Shown here in pieces: positions 8,159-17,090 of a stretch of DNA of 64,000 nt; the stretch's first letter is position 1, and the number at the start of each line of letters is the position of its first letter. The position numbers and the translations under genes were made by a program. The notes beneath the pieces were generated by a model. That model saw nothing but the letters and a program-made list of their open reading frames with translations. It was not told where the DNA came from and did no database searches. The stretch covers positions 1-64,000 of the forward strand of contig CALUGW010000011.1 in NCBI GenBank assembly GCA_944320305.1. Reading direction: 5' to 3'. The DNA is from an uncultured Prevotella sp. GTDB lineage: Bacteria > Bacteroidota > Bacteroidia > Bacteroidales > Bacteroidaceae.

Positions 8159-9244
8159 TTAAGCATAGCCGTTGCAGCGTATCCACAGTTTCTGCCATAG
8201 CGAGAAGGCAAGCCCCCACAGAGTCTCTGCCGGATAGCGTGAGGCGTAATGCAGCTTGTACTTGAGCTTCCGGGTGTAAAACAGCAAGTTCTTTCCGTGG
8301 CCGCGGTCTATGTTGTTCTCGCATCCGAAATTGCCCGAGCGCAGAATCTGCCGCACGACGAACCGGCCGTCGCCGGCCCTGGGCGGAACGGGCAGCATTT
8401 GCCGTGGCGCGCCGAACACCTCGCTCATCACGTGCATGACTGCGCCAGCGAAGTCGTAAAGCCCAAGTCTGTGCAGGCATGATATGACAGAGTCAAGCCC
8501 GGGTTTCCCGTTGGCGTCATAAGTTTTCAGCAGATAATAGTAGTCAAGGCACTGGCGCAGGCCGATGCCCTCTGAGAACAGGTGGCGGTAGATGTGCAGC
8601 AGCATGTAGACAAGGTTGAACTCAACCGTGGGCACGGCTATGCTTCCGGCGCCCTCAGGCAGCTCCACCAGGTTGGCCTGCACTGCGGCTTCTCTTTGCG
8701 TGAACCACTTCCTGAAGCGGGTGTTTGCCATCGGAGAGCTGAGCCATGATGGTATGAAATGTATCTCGACAGGCACATCGGCAAACACGGGGAAGTCCGC
8801 GTGGTGATAATATGCCCCCTCCTTTGGGAAAAGACTTCTCACATATTTCATAACGGAGCGGTGGCCTCCGCCAACCCACACGTCTATGTCTCCGCTCTGG
8901 CGCCGCAGAGGGTCGGGATAATACAGCGCCGCCCCCTGTCCTTTGAGGATGCACGGCTTGAAGCCTGCGGCCCTCAGCATCTCCGCAAGCTCAACACACC
9001 GCCTGTTCGACAGTCTGTTGCGCTCTTCTATTTTCATGGTGTCTGCCGCCCAGCGCAAGGCCAGAGGGCGCGGAGGTCTCCGCTCTTCCGGCAGGCGCTC
9101 AATGCCTGACGCGCACACCCCCAGCACAGCATGGCTGCGTGCCTTGCTGTAAAGCAGCTCCCACTCCCCCGGTGTCATGCCAGCGGGCGCTTCTTCTGAA
9201 GTACCGATGGAATATCTCACAAAATCTATAAATCTGTCGTCCAT
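8159..9244 (-). CDS. Nucleotidyltransferase-like protein (NTP_transf_5 type)
   Basis: 361 aa. The region around residue 95-125 has the core of the uncharacterised nucleotidyltransferase family: CILKGQGAALYYPDPLRRQSGDIDVWV. The GDIDVW aspartates are the likely metal ligands of the nucleotidyltransferase fold. Members of this family often occur near polysaccharide or peptide-modification genes, but no partner is adjacent here; it has its own promoter and is flanked by divergent genes. Substrate and reaction are unknown. Confidence 0.75.
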   Translation of the reverse strand: MDDRFIDFVRYSIGTSEEAPAGMTPGEWELLYSKARSHAVLGVCASGIERLPEERRPPRPLALRWAADTMKIEERNRLSNRRCVELAEMLRAAGFKPCILKGQGAALYYPDPLRRQSGDIDVWVGGGHRSVMKYVRSLFPKEGAYYHHADFPVFADVPVEIHFIPSWLSSPMANTRFRKWFTQREAAVQANLVELPEGAGSIAVPTVEFNLVYMLLHIYRHLFSEGIGLRQCLDYYYLLKTYDANGKPGLDSVISCLHRLGLYDFAGAVMHVMSEVFGAPRQMLPVPPRAGDGRFVVRQILRSGNFGCENNIDRGHGKNLLFYTRKLKYKLHYASRYPAETLWGLAFSLWQKLWIRCNGYA

Positions 9245-9270
9245 AAATGCCTTTCCTGTTTTTTGTCATG

Positions 9271-9278
9271 CAAAGTTA
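9271..9278 (-). promoter_or_regulatory. -7 box of the nucleotidyltransferase gene
   Basis: Minus-strand TAACTTTG, a TAnnTTTG match, 27 bases before the start codon at 9244. Confidence 0.6.
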
Positions 9279-9383
9279 CACATTATTTCATACATCACGG
9301 TGTCATCGTCCTGTATATTTCCCGCTCCGGCGGGCAGTGGGGTTATATCTTGCATATATTCTTTATATCTTTGTCACCAGCTT

Positions 9384-9426
9384 GTGCGCTATTGCGGGCT
9401 GCAAGCCAAAGTCCGCAATAGCACAC
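9384..9426. other. Intergenic hairpin before the ABC-F gene
   Basis: A 14-base arm (9384-9397) pairs with 9413-9426 with one mismatch around a 15-base loop. No T run follows on either strand, so it is not an ordinary terminator. The rest of the 9245-9543 gap holds two promoters and a 24-base repeat. Confidence 0.5.
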
Positions 9427-9438
9427 AATTTGATGGCA

Positions 9439-9462
9439 ATTAATTTTGAACAGCTACTTAAT
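9439..9462 (+). repeat. 24-base repeat, copy 1, contains a -7 box
   Basis: Identical over 24 bases to 14055-14078. It includes TAATTTTG (9441-9448), itself a TAnnTTTG match, followed by AACAGCTACTTAAT. Both copies are on the plus strand in intergenic DNA. It might be a promoter with a conserved initial transcript or a protein-binding site. Confidence 0.6.
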
Positions 9463-9473
9463 ATGCCGTTTTG

Positions 9474-9505
9474 CTTGCGGGTTATACAAAAAAAGCGTAA
9501 TTTTG
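9474..9505 (+). promoter_or_regulatory. Promoter of the ABC-F gene
   Basis: CTTG (9474-9477), 20 bases, then TAATTTTG (9498-9505), 38 bases before the ATG at 9544. Confidence 0.6.
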
Positions 9506-9543
9506 CAGCCTGCAGATAGGTTATAAAGAAATTATAAGTTCAG

Positions 9544-11496
9544 ATGATTTCCGTAGAGGGGCTCAAAGTGGAGTTCGGCGCAAAGCCGCTGTTCAGCGAT
9601 GCAAGTTTCGTAATCAACCCCCGCGACCGCATAGCCCTTGTCGGCAAGAACGGCGCAGGCAAGTCAACCATGCTCAAGATTCTGTGCGGCCAGCAGCGGC
9701 CCACAGGGGGGACGGTCTCCGTGCCGGCCGACACCAGCGTGGGCTATCTGCCGCAGGTGATGAAGCTTCAGGACAACACCACCGTGCTCGAAGAGACGCG
9801 CAAGGCGTTCGCCGGAGTGACGCGGCTGAAGGAGCGCGTGGATGCCATGGAGCGCGAGCTGGCGGGCCGCACTGACTATGAGAGCGACGACTACATGAGG
9901 CTCGTGGAGCGCTTTACAACCGAGCACGACCGCTACATGATGATGGGTGTGGAGAGCTGCGAGGCCGATATGGAGCGCACGCTCGTCGGACTGGGCTTCA
10001 GCAGAGACGACTTCGGCCGGCCCACGAGCGAGTTCAGCGGCGGGTGGCGCATGCGCATCGAGCTGGCCAAGATTCTGCTCGAGCGGCCTGACGTGCTGCT
10101 GCTCGACGAGCCTACCAACCACCTCGACATCGAGAGCATACAGTGGCTGGAGCAGTTTCTTGCGCAGAGCGCAAAGGCCGTGGTGTTGGTGAGCCACGAC
10201 CGGGCCTTCATCAACAATGTGACCAACCGCACGCTTGAGATAAGCTGCGGACGGGTGATAGACTATAAGGTGAAATACGACGAGTATGTCGTGCTGCGCC
10301 GCGAGCGCCGCGAGCAGCAGCTCCGCGCCTACGAGAACCAGCAGAAGGAGATTGCTGACATGAAGGACTTCATTGAGCGCTTCCGCTACAAGCCCACCAA
10401 GGCTGTGCAGGTGCAGAGCCGCATCAAGCAGCTGGAGAAGATAGTGCCGATAGAGATTGACGAGGTTGACACCTCGGCCATGCATCTGAAGTTTCCGCCA
10501 TGCCTGCGCAGCGGCGACTTCCCCGTGATATGCGACGACGTGCGCAAGGACTACGGACGGCACACCGTCTTCGACCACGTGTCGCTATCCATACGCCGCG
10601 GCGAGAAGGTGGCCTTCGTGGGCCGCAACGGCGAGGGCAAGTCAACGCTCGTGAAGTGCATCATGGGCGAGATACCGTTCAGCGGCACTCTGAAGATTGG
10701 TCACAACGTGCAGATTGGCTACTTTGCCCAGAACCAGGCGCAGCTGCTCGACGAGCGTCTCACCGTGTTCGACACCATCGACAGCGTGGCGCGGGGCGAG
10801 ATACGCACCCGCATCAAGAACATATTGGGCGCCTTCATGTTCGGCGGCGAGGCCTCCGACAAGCGCGTGGGGGTGCTCAGCGGCGGCGAGCGCAGCCGCC
10901 TGGCCATGATCCGCCTGCTGCTGGAGCCTGTCAACCTGCTGATACTCGACGAGCCGACGAACCATCTTGACATGCAGTCGAAAGATGTGCTCAAGGAGGC
11001 CGTCAGGGCCTTCGACGGCACAGCCATCATCGTGAGCCACGACCGGGAGTTTCTCGACGGTCTCGTCACCAAGGTGTATGAGTTCGGCGGAGGCCGTGTG
11101 CGCGAGCATATCGGAGGCATATACGATTTTCTTCGCCACCGCGACATTGATTCGCTCGACTCGCTCGGAGCCGCCGCCAACGCTGCGCCGGCAGCGGCTG
11201 CCGTCCGCGAGGCGGCGCCCACTGCGCCAGAGCACTCACGCCAGGACTACACTGAGCGCAAGGAGGCGCAGCGCCGGCTGCGCAAGGCCGAGCGGGCGGT
11301 TGAGGAGTCGGAGGCAAAGATAGGCCGCATGGAGTCAAGGCTGAAGGAGCTTGACGCCCTGCTCTGCGACCCGGCCAACGCTTCAGACATGGAGCTGGTC
11401 AGCGAGTACACATCCGTGAAGAAGGACATGGAGGCCGAGGAGGAGCGCTGGACAGCCCTCTCTGAGGAGCTGGAGGGCCTGCGCACCTCTATCTGA
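9544..11496 (+). CDS. ABC-F family ATPase
   Basis: 650 aa with two ABC ATPase domains and no membrane segment, the pattern of ribosome-associated ABC-F proteins. Domain 1 has GKNGAGKST and FSGGWRMR ... LLLDEPTNHLD; domain 2 has GRNGEGKST and LSGGERSR ... LILDEPTNHLD. A charged linker (residues about 245-310) carries the KAVQVQSRIKQLEK motif. The C-terminal 90 residues are a coiled coil like that of Uup/YdiF. The last dozen members of this family differ in role (translation factor, antibiotic protection, branched-DNA effects of Uup), and the sequence alone does not decide here. Single gene with its own promoter; the M13 peptidase gene follows after 82 bases. Confidence 0.92.
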   Translation: MISVEGLKVEFGAKPLFSDASFVINPRDRIALVGKNGAGKSTMLKILCGQQRPTGGTVSVPADTSVGYLPQVMKLQDNTTVLEETRKAFAGVTRLKERVDAMERELAGRTDYESDDYMRLVERFTTEHDRYMMMGVESCEADMERTLVGLGFSRDDFGRPTSEFSGGWRMRIELAKILLERPDVLLLDEPTNHLDIESIQWLEQFLAQSAKAVVLVSHDRAFINNVTNRTLEISCGRVIDYKVKYDEYVVLRRERREQQLRAYENQQKEIADMKDFIERFRYKPTKAVQVQSRIKQLEKIVPIEIDEVDTSAMHLKFPPCLRSGDFPVICDDVRKDYGRHTVFDHVSLSIRRGEKVAFVGRNGEGKSTLVKCIMGEIPFSGTLKIGHNVQIGYFAQNQAQLLDERLTVFDTIDSVARGEIRTRIKNILGAFMFGGEASDKRVGVLSGGERSRLAMIRLLLEPVNLLILDEPTNHLDMQSKDVLKEAVRAFDGTAIIVSHDREFLDGLVTKVYEFGGGRVREHIGGIYDFLRHRDIDSLDSLGAAANAAPAAAAVREAAPTAPEHSRQDYTERKEAQRRLRKAERAVEESEAKIGRMESRLKELDALLCDPANASDMELVSEYTSVKKDMEAEEERWTALSEELEGLRTSI

Positions 11497-11578
11497 CACC
11501 TGCTGCGGCGGTGCGTAGGCCGCCCCGGACAACCCGAATGGAACCAAAACCAGATACAATAATTTAATAAAAACAATC

Positions 11579-13618
11579 ATGAACATCAAAAGACTAATTC
11601 CGGCAGTGGCCTTTGCCTCAATGGCTGTCGTGGCAGCGGGGCAGGGCACTCCCGGCACTGGCATCGACCTGACCAACCTTGACACGAGCGTCAAGCCGTC
11701 GGAGAATTTCTACCAGTTTGCCTGCGGCGGATGGATGAAGAAGCATCCGCTGCCCGCCGCCTATTCGCGCTATGGCAGCTTTGACCAGCTGGCCGAGAAC
11801 AACAACAAGCGCGTCAACACCATCCTCAACGAGCTGAAGACAGGCTCTTATGCCGCCGGCACCACCGAGCGCAAACTCAGCGACCTCTACAAGCTGGCCA
11901 CAGACTCCGTGCGCCGCAACAAGGATGGAGTCAGCCCGCTCATGCCCACAATCAAGAAGCTCGAGGAGGCCAAGACCGTTGAGGAACTCTTTGCCGTGCA
12001 GCTCGGCCTCATGCCCTACGGCGACAATGAGTTCATCGGCATCTACATCGGCGCCGACGAGAAGAACGCCACCCGCAACATCGTCAATATTCTGCAGAGC
12101 GGCATAACGCTCGGCCAGAAGGAGTATTACCTCGACACCGACACGGCCACAACCAAGATACGCGAGGCATACAAGAAGCATATCGCGCGTATGTTCCGCC
12201 TGTTCGGATTCAGCGAGGCGCAGGCCGGCCGCAAGATGCAGAACGTGATGAAGCTCGAGACGGCGCTGGCCCGTGTGTCGAAGTCGAGCACCGAGCTGCG
12301 CGACCCGCAGGGCAACTACCACAAGATGACTCTCGCCCAGTTTGACGCCGCTTATCCGCACATCAGGCTTCAGCGTCTTATGGGAGCCATCGGCGTGGGC
12401 CCGGAGCTGCTTTCAGAGCTTGTGGTCGGCCAGCCGGAGTTTGTGGCCGGAGCCGACAGCATAATAGCCTCGATGACTGCCGACGAGTATCGCGACTACA
12501 TGGAGTGGGGGCAGATAATGAGCGCGGCCAACTATCTGAGCGATGAGGTGGTGGCCGCCCACTTCGACTTCTTCGGCAAGACCATGTCGGGCCGCAAGGA
12601 GAATTTCCCGCTCTGGAAGCGCGCCACCACGCAGGTGGAGAACCAGATGGGCCAGGCTCTCGGCAAGATTTATGTGGAGAAATACTTCCCGGCATCGTCA
12701 AAGGAGCGCATGAAGACCCTCGTGCGCAACCTCCAGCTCTCGCTGGCGGAGCGCATCAAGGCGCAGAGCTGGATGAGCGAGGCCACCAAGCAGAACGCCC
12801 TCGACAAGCTCAACGCCTTCTACGTGAAGATCGGCTATCCCGACAAGTGGACCGACATGACCGAGCTTGACATCGACCCCGCAAAGTCTTACTACGACAA
12901 CATCAACGAGTGCAACCGCTTCTGGACAAAGTGGAGCGTTGACCACAAGGCGGGCAAGCCCGTTGACCGCGACGAGTGGTTCATGTTCCCGCAGACTGTC
13001 AACGCCTACTACAACCCGACGACCAACGAGATTTGCTTCCCGGCAGGCATACTGCAGCCGCCATTCTTCGACCCGGAGGCCGACGACGCCTTCAACTACG
13101 GCGCCATCGGAGTGGTGATAGGCCACGAGATGACCCACGGCTTTGACGACTCCGGCCGCCATTACGACAAGAACGGCAACATGAACGACTGGTGGACGGC
13201 GTCTGACGCGGCCAACTTCACCGCGCGCGCCGACAAGTATGCCGACTTCTTCTCGCAGATAAAGGTGCTGCCCGACCTCAACGCCAACGGACGGCTGACA
13301 CTCGGCGAGAACCTTGCCGACCACGGCGGACTGCAGGTGGCCTGGTATGCCTATAAGAACGCCACCGCCGCGGCGCCACTGCCCGCCGCCGACGGCTTCA
13401 CGGCCGACCAGCGCTTCTTCCTGGCCTACGCCGGAGTGTGGTCTGCCAACATAACCGAGGAGGAGATACGCAACCGCACCAAGAGCGACCCCCACTCGCT
13501 GAACCAGTGGCGTGTGAACGGTGCGCTGCCTCATGTCGATATGTGGTACGAGGCGTTCGGCGTGAAGCAGGGCGACAAGATGTTCGTTCCCAAGGCCGAG
13601 AGGCTTGAGCTTTGGTAA
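11579..13618 (+). CDS. M13 family zinc metallopeptidase (neprilysin/PepO type)
   Basis: Secreted endopeptidase of 679 aa. The first 20 residues (MNIKRLIPAVAFASMAVVAA) form a signal peptide. M13_N follows, beginning at about DTSVKPSENFYQFACGGWMKK. The catalytic M13 domain has HEMTH (His516-His520) with third ligand Glu577 in GENLADHGG, and the DIWYEAF-like C-terminal block appears as MWYEAFGVK. It should cleave peptides in the periplasm or outside the cell. An intrinsic terminator lies 40 bases after the stop codon. Confidence 0.95.
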   Translation: MNIKRLIPAVAFASMAVVAAGQGTPGTGIDLTNLDTSVKPSENFYQFACGGWMKKHPLPAAYSRYGSFDQLAENNNKRVNTILNELKTGSYAAGTTERKLSDLYKLATDSVRRNKDGVSPLMPTIKKLEEAKTVEELFAVQLGLMPYGDNEFIGIYIGADEKNATRNIVNILQSGITLGQKEYYLDTDTATTKIREAYKKHIARMFRLFGFSEAQAGRKMQNVMKLETALARVSKSSTELRDPQGNYHKMTLAQFDAAYPHIRLQRLMGAIGVGPELLSELVVGQPEFVAGADSIIASMTADEYRDYMEWGQIMSAANYLSDEVVAAHFDFFGKTMSGRKENFPLWKRATTQVENQMGQALGKIYVEKYFPASSKERMKTLVRNLQLSLAERIKAQSWMSEATKQNALDKLNAFYVKIGYPDKWTDMTELDIDPAKSYYDNINECNRFWTKWSVDHKAGKPVDRDEWFMFPQTVNAYYNPTTNEICFPAGILQPPFFDPEADDAFNYGAIGVVIGHEMTHGFDDSGRHYDKNGNMNDWWTASDAANFTARADKYADFFSQIKVLPDLNANGRLTLGENLADHGGLQVAWYAYKNATAAAPLPAADGFTADQRFFLAYAGVWSANITEEEIRNRTKSDPHSLNQWRVNGALPHVDMWYEAFGVKQGDKMFVPKAERLELW

Positions 13619-13658
13619 GACCGCGCCTGCGCGATCAGTCGCATGGAGCAATGGCTAC

Positions 13659-13696
13659 AGCCGCTGTCCGCACCGCCGGACGGCGGCTTTTTGTTT
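13659..13696 (+). terminator. Terminator of the M13 peptidase gene
   Basis: AGCCGCTGTCCG (13659-13670) pairs with CGGACGGCGGCT (13677-13688; one G-T wobble), followed by TTTTGTTT. Confidence 0.85.
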
Positions 13697-13855
13697 GCGC
13701 CGGAGCATGGTGTGTGCGATGTCTGTGCCAGTGCCGATGAATGCGTGCGGACGGGGAAGCCTTGCCCAGGGGTGAATAAATCCGCCGCTGCTTACTTGCA
13801 AATATGCAACTAAAAAGCTCCGGCGGCCATGTCGTTTTAACACACCTGCCGTATC

Positions 13856-13943
13856 GCTTTGCAATATAGGCCATATCGGTCTCTGAAAAGGCCTATATCG
13901 GAGGCCGAAACGGGCCATTTTGCACTGCAAAATGGCCCGTTTC
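13856..13943 (+). repeat. 22-base dyad array A (4 units)
   Basis: Four consecutive units of exactly 22 bases start at 13856, 13878, 13900 and 13922. Each has about five variable bases, then a GCRAWAY-like half, a GGCC-like centre and an RTWTY-like half. Units 3-4 form a perfect 19-base inverted repeat around one base (13906-13944). It lies in the 536-base gap between the convergent M13 peptidase and zinc-ribbon genes. A 20-base flank at 13993-14012 matches, inverted and with one mismatch, the flank of array B at 25254-25273. No ORF of plausible length spans it. Confidence 0.85.
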
Positions 13944-14054
13944 GTATATTGTTGAGGCTCAGGCGGTTGTGTTGCGTGGCAATTCTTTCGCCTTTTAACT
14001 TAATTGTGTTAAGTGGATGATCATAAAAGAGCACCTGCAAAGTATGCAATATCG

Positions 14055-14078
14055 ATTAATTTTGAACAGCTACTTAAT
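14055..14078 (+). repeat. 24-base repeat, copy 2, contains a -7 box
   Basis: Second exact copy of the repeat at 9439-9462, with TAATTTTG at 14057-14064. It points into the 3' end of a minus-strand gene (14155-15186), so a transcript from it would be antisense. Confidence 0.55.
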
Positions 14079-14154
14079 GCCGCACGGCATTCCCGCAGGC
14101 CGTGGCGGTGGCGTTCCGGCCCGGCTCTCATGCGGCTGCCGGTGGCAGAGGCGG

Positions 14155-15186
14155 TCACTCGTTCAATGCTCCGCAGTGGGGGCATACGCCCTTTTCGGGC
14201 ATTTTCGCCCCGCAGTTGCCGCAGATGTAGCGGCAGTGGCTGGCCTTGAGATAGCGGCGCAGGGCAAAGGCGGCGTAGAGCGCGAAGAGCGGATAGCCCA
14301 CATAATAGAGCGTGGAGATGCTGAACACCACGTAGGCTATGGCGCACACGGCCGCCAGTCCGCAGAGGTAGAGCGTGGCGTCGGCGGGCGGCAGCTGCTT
14401 GAACGTCTCTTCGGCGGCGGCCATGCCCACAATGATTATGGCCCATACCATCGATATGAACAGGCCGAGATGGAGCGGCAGTGCGAACGGATTGAGCGAC
14501 GGGTGGTAGTAGAAGTGGCGCCACGACTCAGGGGCGAACATCTGGATGGAGGCGTAGAGCGTGGCAGCCGCAGCCACGGTGAGCGCCAGCATGGTGGGGT
14601 AGAGGGAGTCTATGTCGCGGAAGTGCACGATCCTGGCGTTGCGCCTGAAGAGCATCCGCAGCCCGTAGAACGCGCCGAACACGACGATGATGGCGAGGAA
14701 CAGCAGCAGGTGCACATCGGAGAAGGTGCTGATGAACTGCGAGATGTAGTTGTCTGGCTCTACGCCCGGCAGCATCCTGCTCTCGCGTATCCAGCCCTGG
14801 GTAATCTGGTCGCGGGCTATTTTCACCCACACGGAGTCTATCGTGTCGTGCGGCATGGTCATAAAGTCGGCCACGACCACGCAGTCGCCCCTGCGCACTG
14901 TCACGGAGTCGAACGGCAGCTCGTCTGGCGCCTGGCACACAAGGCGCAGCGAGTCGGCGCTGACAATGAAGTTGTAGTTTTGCGAATAGTGGTGTGTGGT
15001 GGAGAAAGAGATGGAGTCCACCTGGCGTTTTGTGAGGTCCCAGGCATCGGGCGTGGGGCTGTCCTGGTTGTAGCAGGCCGCGAGCAGCGGCAGAAAGAGC
15101 GCAATGAGTGCCGCCGCGCGCAACTGTCTGCGTGCGGCGGCTGCCAGGGCGGCTGCCGCTCTTGCCATTTTGTGCGGTATGTTCAT
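14155..15186 (-). CDS. Lipoprotein-like membrane protein with SH3-like and zinc-ribbon parts
   Basis: 343 aa with an unusual order of parts. An N-terminal hydrophobic segment ends in a lipobox-like LLAAC (about residue 37). A soluble part (40-150) has an SH3-like stretch DSVWVKIARDQITQGWIRES. About five membrane segments follow (150-320), then a C-terminal zinc ribbon with two CxxC pairs (CGNCGAK ... CPHCGALNE). It overlaps the U32 gene by 4 bases and is the last gene of the metA operon. An earlier ATG would add Arg/Ala-rich sequence before the hydrophobic segment; the overlap favours 15186. Function unknown. Confidence 0.7.
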   Translation of the reverse strand: MNIPHKMARAAAALAAAARRQLRAAALIALFLPLLAACYNQDSPTPDAWDLTKRQVDSISFSTTHHYSQNYNFIVSADSLRLVCQAPDELPFDSVTVRRGDCVVVADFMTMPHDTIDSVWVKIARDQITQGWIRESRMLPGVEPDNYISQFISTFSDVHLLLFLAIIVVFGAFYGLRMLFRRNARIVHFRDIDSLYPTMLALTVAAAATLYASIQMFAPESWRHFYYHPSLNPFALPLHLGLFISMVWAIIIVGMAAAEETFKQLPPADATLYLCGLAAVCAIAYVVFSISTLYYVGYPLFALYAAFALRRYLKASHCRYICGNCGAKMPEKGVCPHCGALNE

Positions 15187-17090
15187 GTTCTGTTGTTGTT
15201 TTTGTCATGCCCTGCGGCATAGACGTTCATCTGGCAGCGGCGGCAGTCGAACTCCAGACGGAAGCGCCGGCCGTCGGGCAGCGCGAGTGACAGCGGCTCC
15301 TGCCACTGTGGCTTGCGGCCGCCCCGCCGCTCGCAGAAGCCCAGCTCGTGGCGCAGGCAGTAGCGGCACTGCATGAGCACTGCGCCCTGCGGCTCGTGCT
15401 GCTCGAAGGCGTCGGCCACGGTGCCGAGTCCGTGGGCGGCGTAGAAACGGCGTGCCTCGCCGTTTGACACATTGTACAGATAGTCCGGGCCGGCGTAGTG
15501 TGGCACGGCTGCGCCCGTGTCGGGGCGTTTCCTGCGGGTGGCGGCCAGCTGGGCGGCGGTCTCTTCCTCAAGCCGCAGCACGGCCTCGCGCCGTGCGGCT
15601 GCGAGAGCGCTCGACGGTATGAACAGGTTGAAGCCCTCCGGCAGGCTCACCTCGGAGCATTCGTAGCGTGTGCCGCCCAGCCGGGTGAGCTGGCGCACAA
15701 TGTTGTCGCGCTGGGGCGAGCGGGCCTCCTGGCACTCCGCCTTTATGGTCACGCAGACGGACGGCCCGCCTCCGCAGATGGCCGCCGTCAGCCCGACGCC
15801 GCCGTCGGTCTCGCCCAGACTCATGCTCAGCGGCACTTTGCGCACGGAGCTTTCGCCTGACAGCATCCGCTCGAACGCCTGGTCGTTGTTGCGGTAGAGG
15901 GCGGTGCCGGGGCGCAGTCCTGCGGGCATTTTCAGCGGGAAGAGCCTGTTGTTCTCAGCTCTGTTGACGCGGAAGCCCTCAAGCCGCCCCTCTGTGTTGA
16001 CGAAGCAGAGGCCGTCGCCGTTGGCGAACGGCGCCACGCCGGCCACGGTGAGCCACGCTCCGCGAGTCTCCTTGACCCGGCCCACAAACTCGCCGCGGGC
16101 CTTGGGCGTCTCTGTCGAGGCCATGCCGGGCTGCCGCCCGGTGGCGAAGTAGGTTGTGAAACCGCGGTTGAACGTCTTCTCCAGATTCGGCTCGAAGGCG
16201 TAGCGGCACACGCCGTAGGATGCCCTGCGGTACTGTCCGGGGTGCTTTCTCACAATGTCGTTGAGCCTGCGGCTGTATGCAGCCGTGACGTTCTTCACGT
16301 AGGCGGCGTCTTTCAGGCGTCCTTCAATCTTGAATGATGTGGCGCCGGAGCTGACAAGACGCTCAAGATTGGCGCTCTGGTTCATGTCTTTCAGCGACAG
16401 GTAGTAAGCGTCTGGGGCCACTTTGTGGCCCGAGGCGTCGCACAGGCTGAACTTGAGGCGGCAGAACTGGGCGCACTCGCCCCTGTTGGCCGAGCGGCCG
16501 AAGCAGTGCTGCGAGGCGTAGCACTGGCCGCTGAAGCTCACGCACAAGGCTCCGTGTACGAACACTTCAAGCTCCACGTCGGGCACGGCGGAGTGGATGG
16601 CGGCAATCTCGTCGGCCGAAAGCTCACGCGCCAGCACCACGCGGCTGAAGCCGCAGCCGCGCAGCCAGGCCACGCGGCCGGCCGTGCGGCAGTCGGCCTG
16701 GGTGCTGGCGTGGGCGGCCATGGGGCTGTCCTGCAGCATCCGGGCCACCGCCATGTCCTGCACGAGCACCGCGTCGGCGCCTGCCCTTTCTATTTCTGAG
16801 AGTGTCCGGCGCACGCTTTCAAGCTCGGAGTCATACACGATGGTGTTAAGCGTGACGTAGACTCTCGCCCCGAAACCGTGGGCATAGCGGCACAGTGCCT
16901 CGATGTCGGCTGTGGAATTGCCCGCCGCCGCCCGTGCGCCGAAGCGCGGCGCGCCGATGTAGACGGCGTCGGCCCCGTGGTCGATGGCGGCGATGCCGCA
17001 TTCAAGGTCGCGTGCCGGCGCGAGTAGTTCAAGTTCGGTCATAGTCTGTTGCGGTCTGTTGCCTGTCGGCGTTGGTTCTTCTTTTGTCAT
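15183..17090 (-). CDS. U32 family protein (collagenase-like / RNA hydroxylation type)
   Basis: 635 aa with the U32 signature. The N-terminal barrel begins ELLAPARDLECGIAAIDHGADAVYIG, then VFVHGALCVSFSGQCY and the four-cysteine set around GECAQFCRLKF. Characterised bacterial relatives TrhP/TrhO-type and RlhA act in prephenate-dependent tRNA or 23S rRNA hydroxylation, others are labelled collagenase-like peptidases; RNA modification is the likelier role. The extra C-terminal domain has further CxxC pairs (LMQCRYCLRHELGFCE, DCRRCQM). The start at 17090 overlaps the metA stop by 4 bases; an internal ATG at 17042 gives the more common family start, so the first 16 residues are uncertain. Confidence 0.88.
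   Translation of the reverse strand: MTKEEPTPTGNRPQQTMTELELLAPARDLECGIAAIDHGADAVYIGAPRFGARAAAGNSTADIEALCRYAHGFGARVYVTLNTIVYDSELESVRRTLSEIERAGADAVLVQDMAVARMLQDSPMAAHASTQADCRTAGRVAWLRGCGFSRVVLARELSADEIAAIHSAVPDVELEVFVHGALCVSFSGQCYASQHCFGRSANRGECAQFCRLKFSLCDASGHKVAPDAYYLSLKDMNQSANLERLVSSGATSFKIEGRLKDAAYVKNVTAAYSRRLNDIVRKHPGQYRRASYGVCRYAFEPNLEKTFNRGFTTYFATGRQPGMASTETPKARGEFVGRVKETRGAWLTVAGVAPFANGDGLCFVNTEGRLEGFRVNRAENNRLFPLKMPAGLRPGTALYRNNDQAFERMLSGESSVRKVPLSMSLGETDGGVGLTAAICGGGPSVCVTIKAECQEARSPQRDNIVRQLTRLGGTRYECSEVSLPEGFNLFIPSSALAAARREAVLRLEEETAAQLAATRRKRPDTGAAVPHYAGPDYLYNVSNGEARRFYAAHGLGTVADAFEQHEPQGAVLMQCRYCLRHELGFCERRGGRKPQWQEPLSLALPDGRRFRLEFDCRRCQMNVYAAGHDKNNNRT

Noticed and set aside
13856..13943. 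Possible CRISPR array (also considered for the other 22-base arrays)
   Set aside because: Units are contiguous, with no unique spacers of equal length between exact repeats, and no cas genes are present.
14017..15222. 401-codon plus-strand open frame antisense to the zinc-ribbon lipoprotein
   Set aside because: Low-complexity Glu/Arg/Gly translation; the opposite strand has a lipobox, membrane helices and CxxC pairs.
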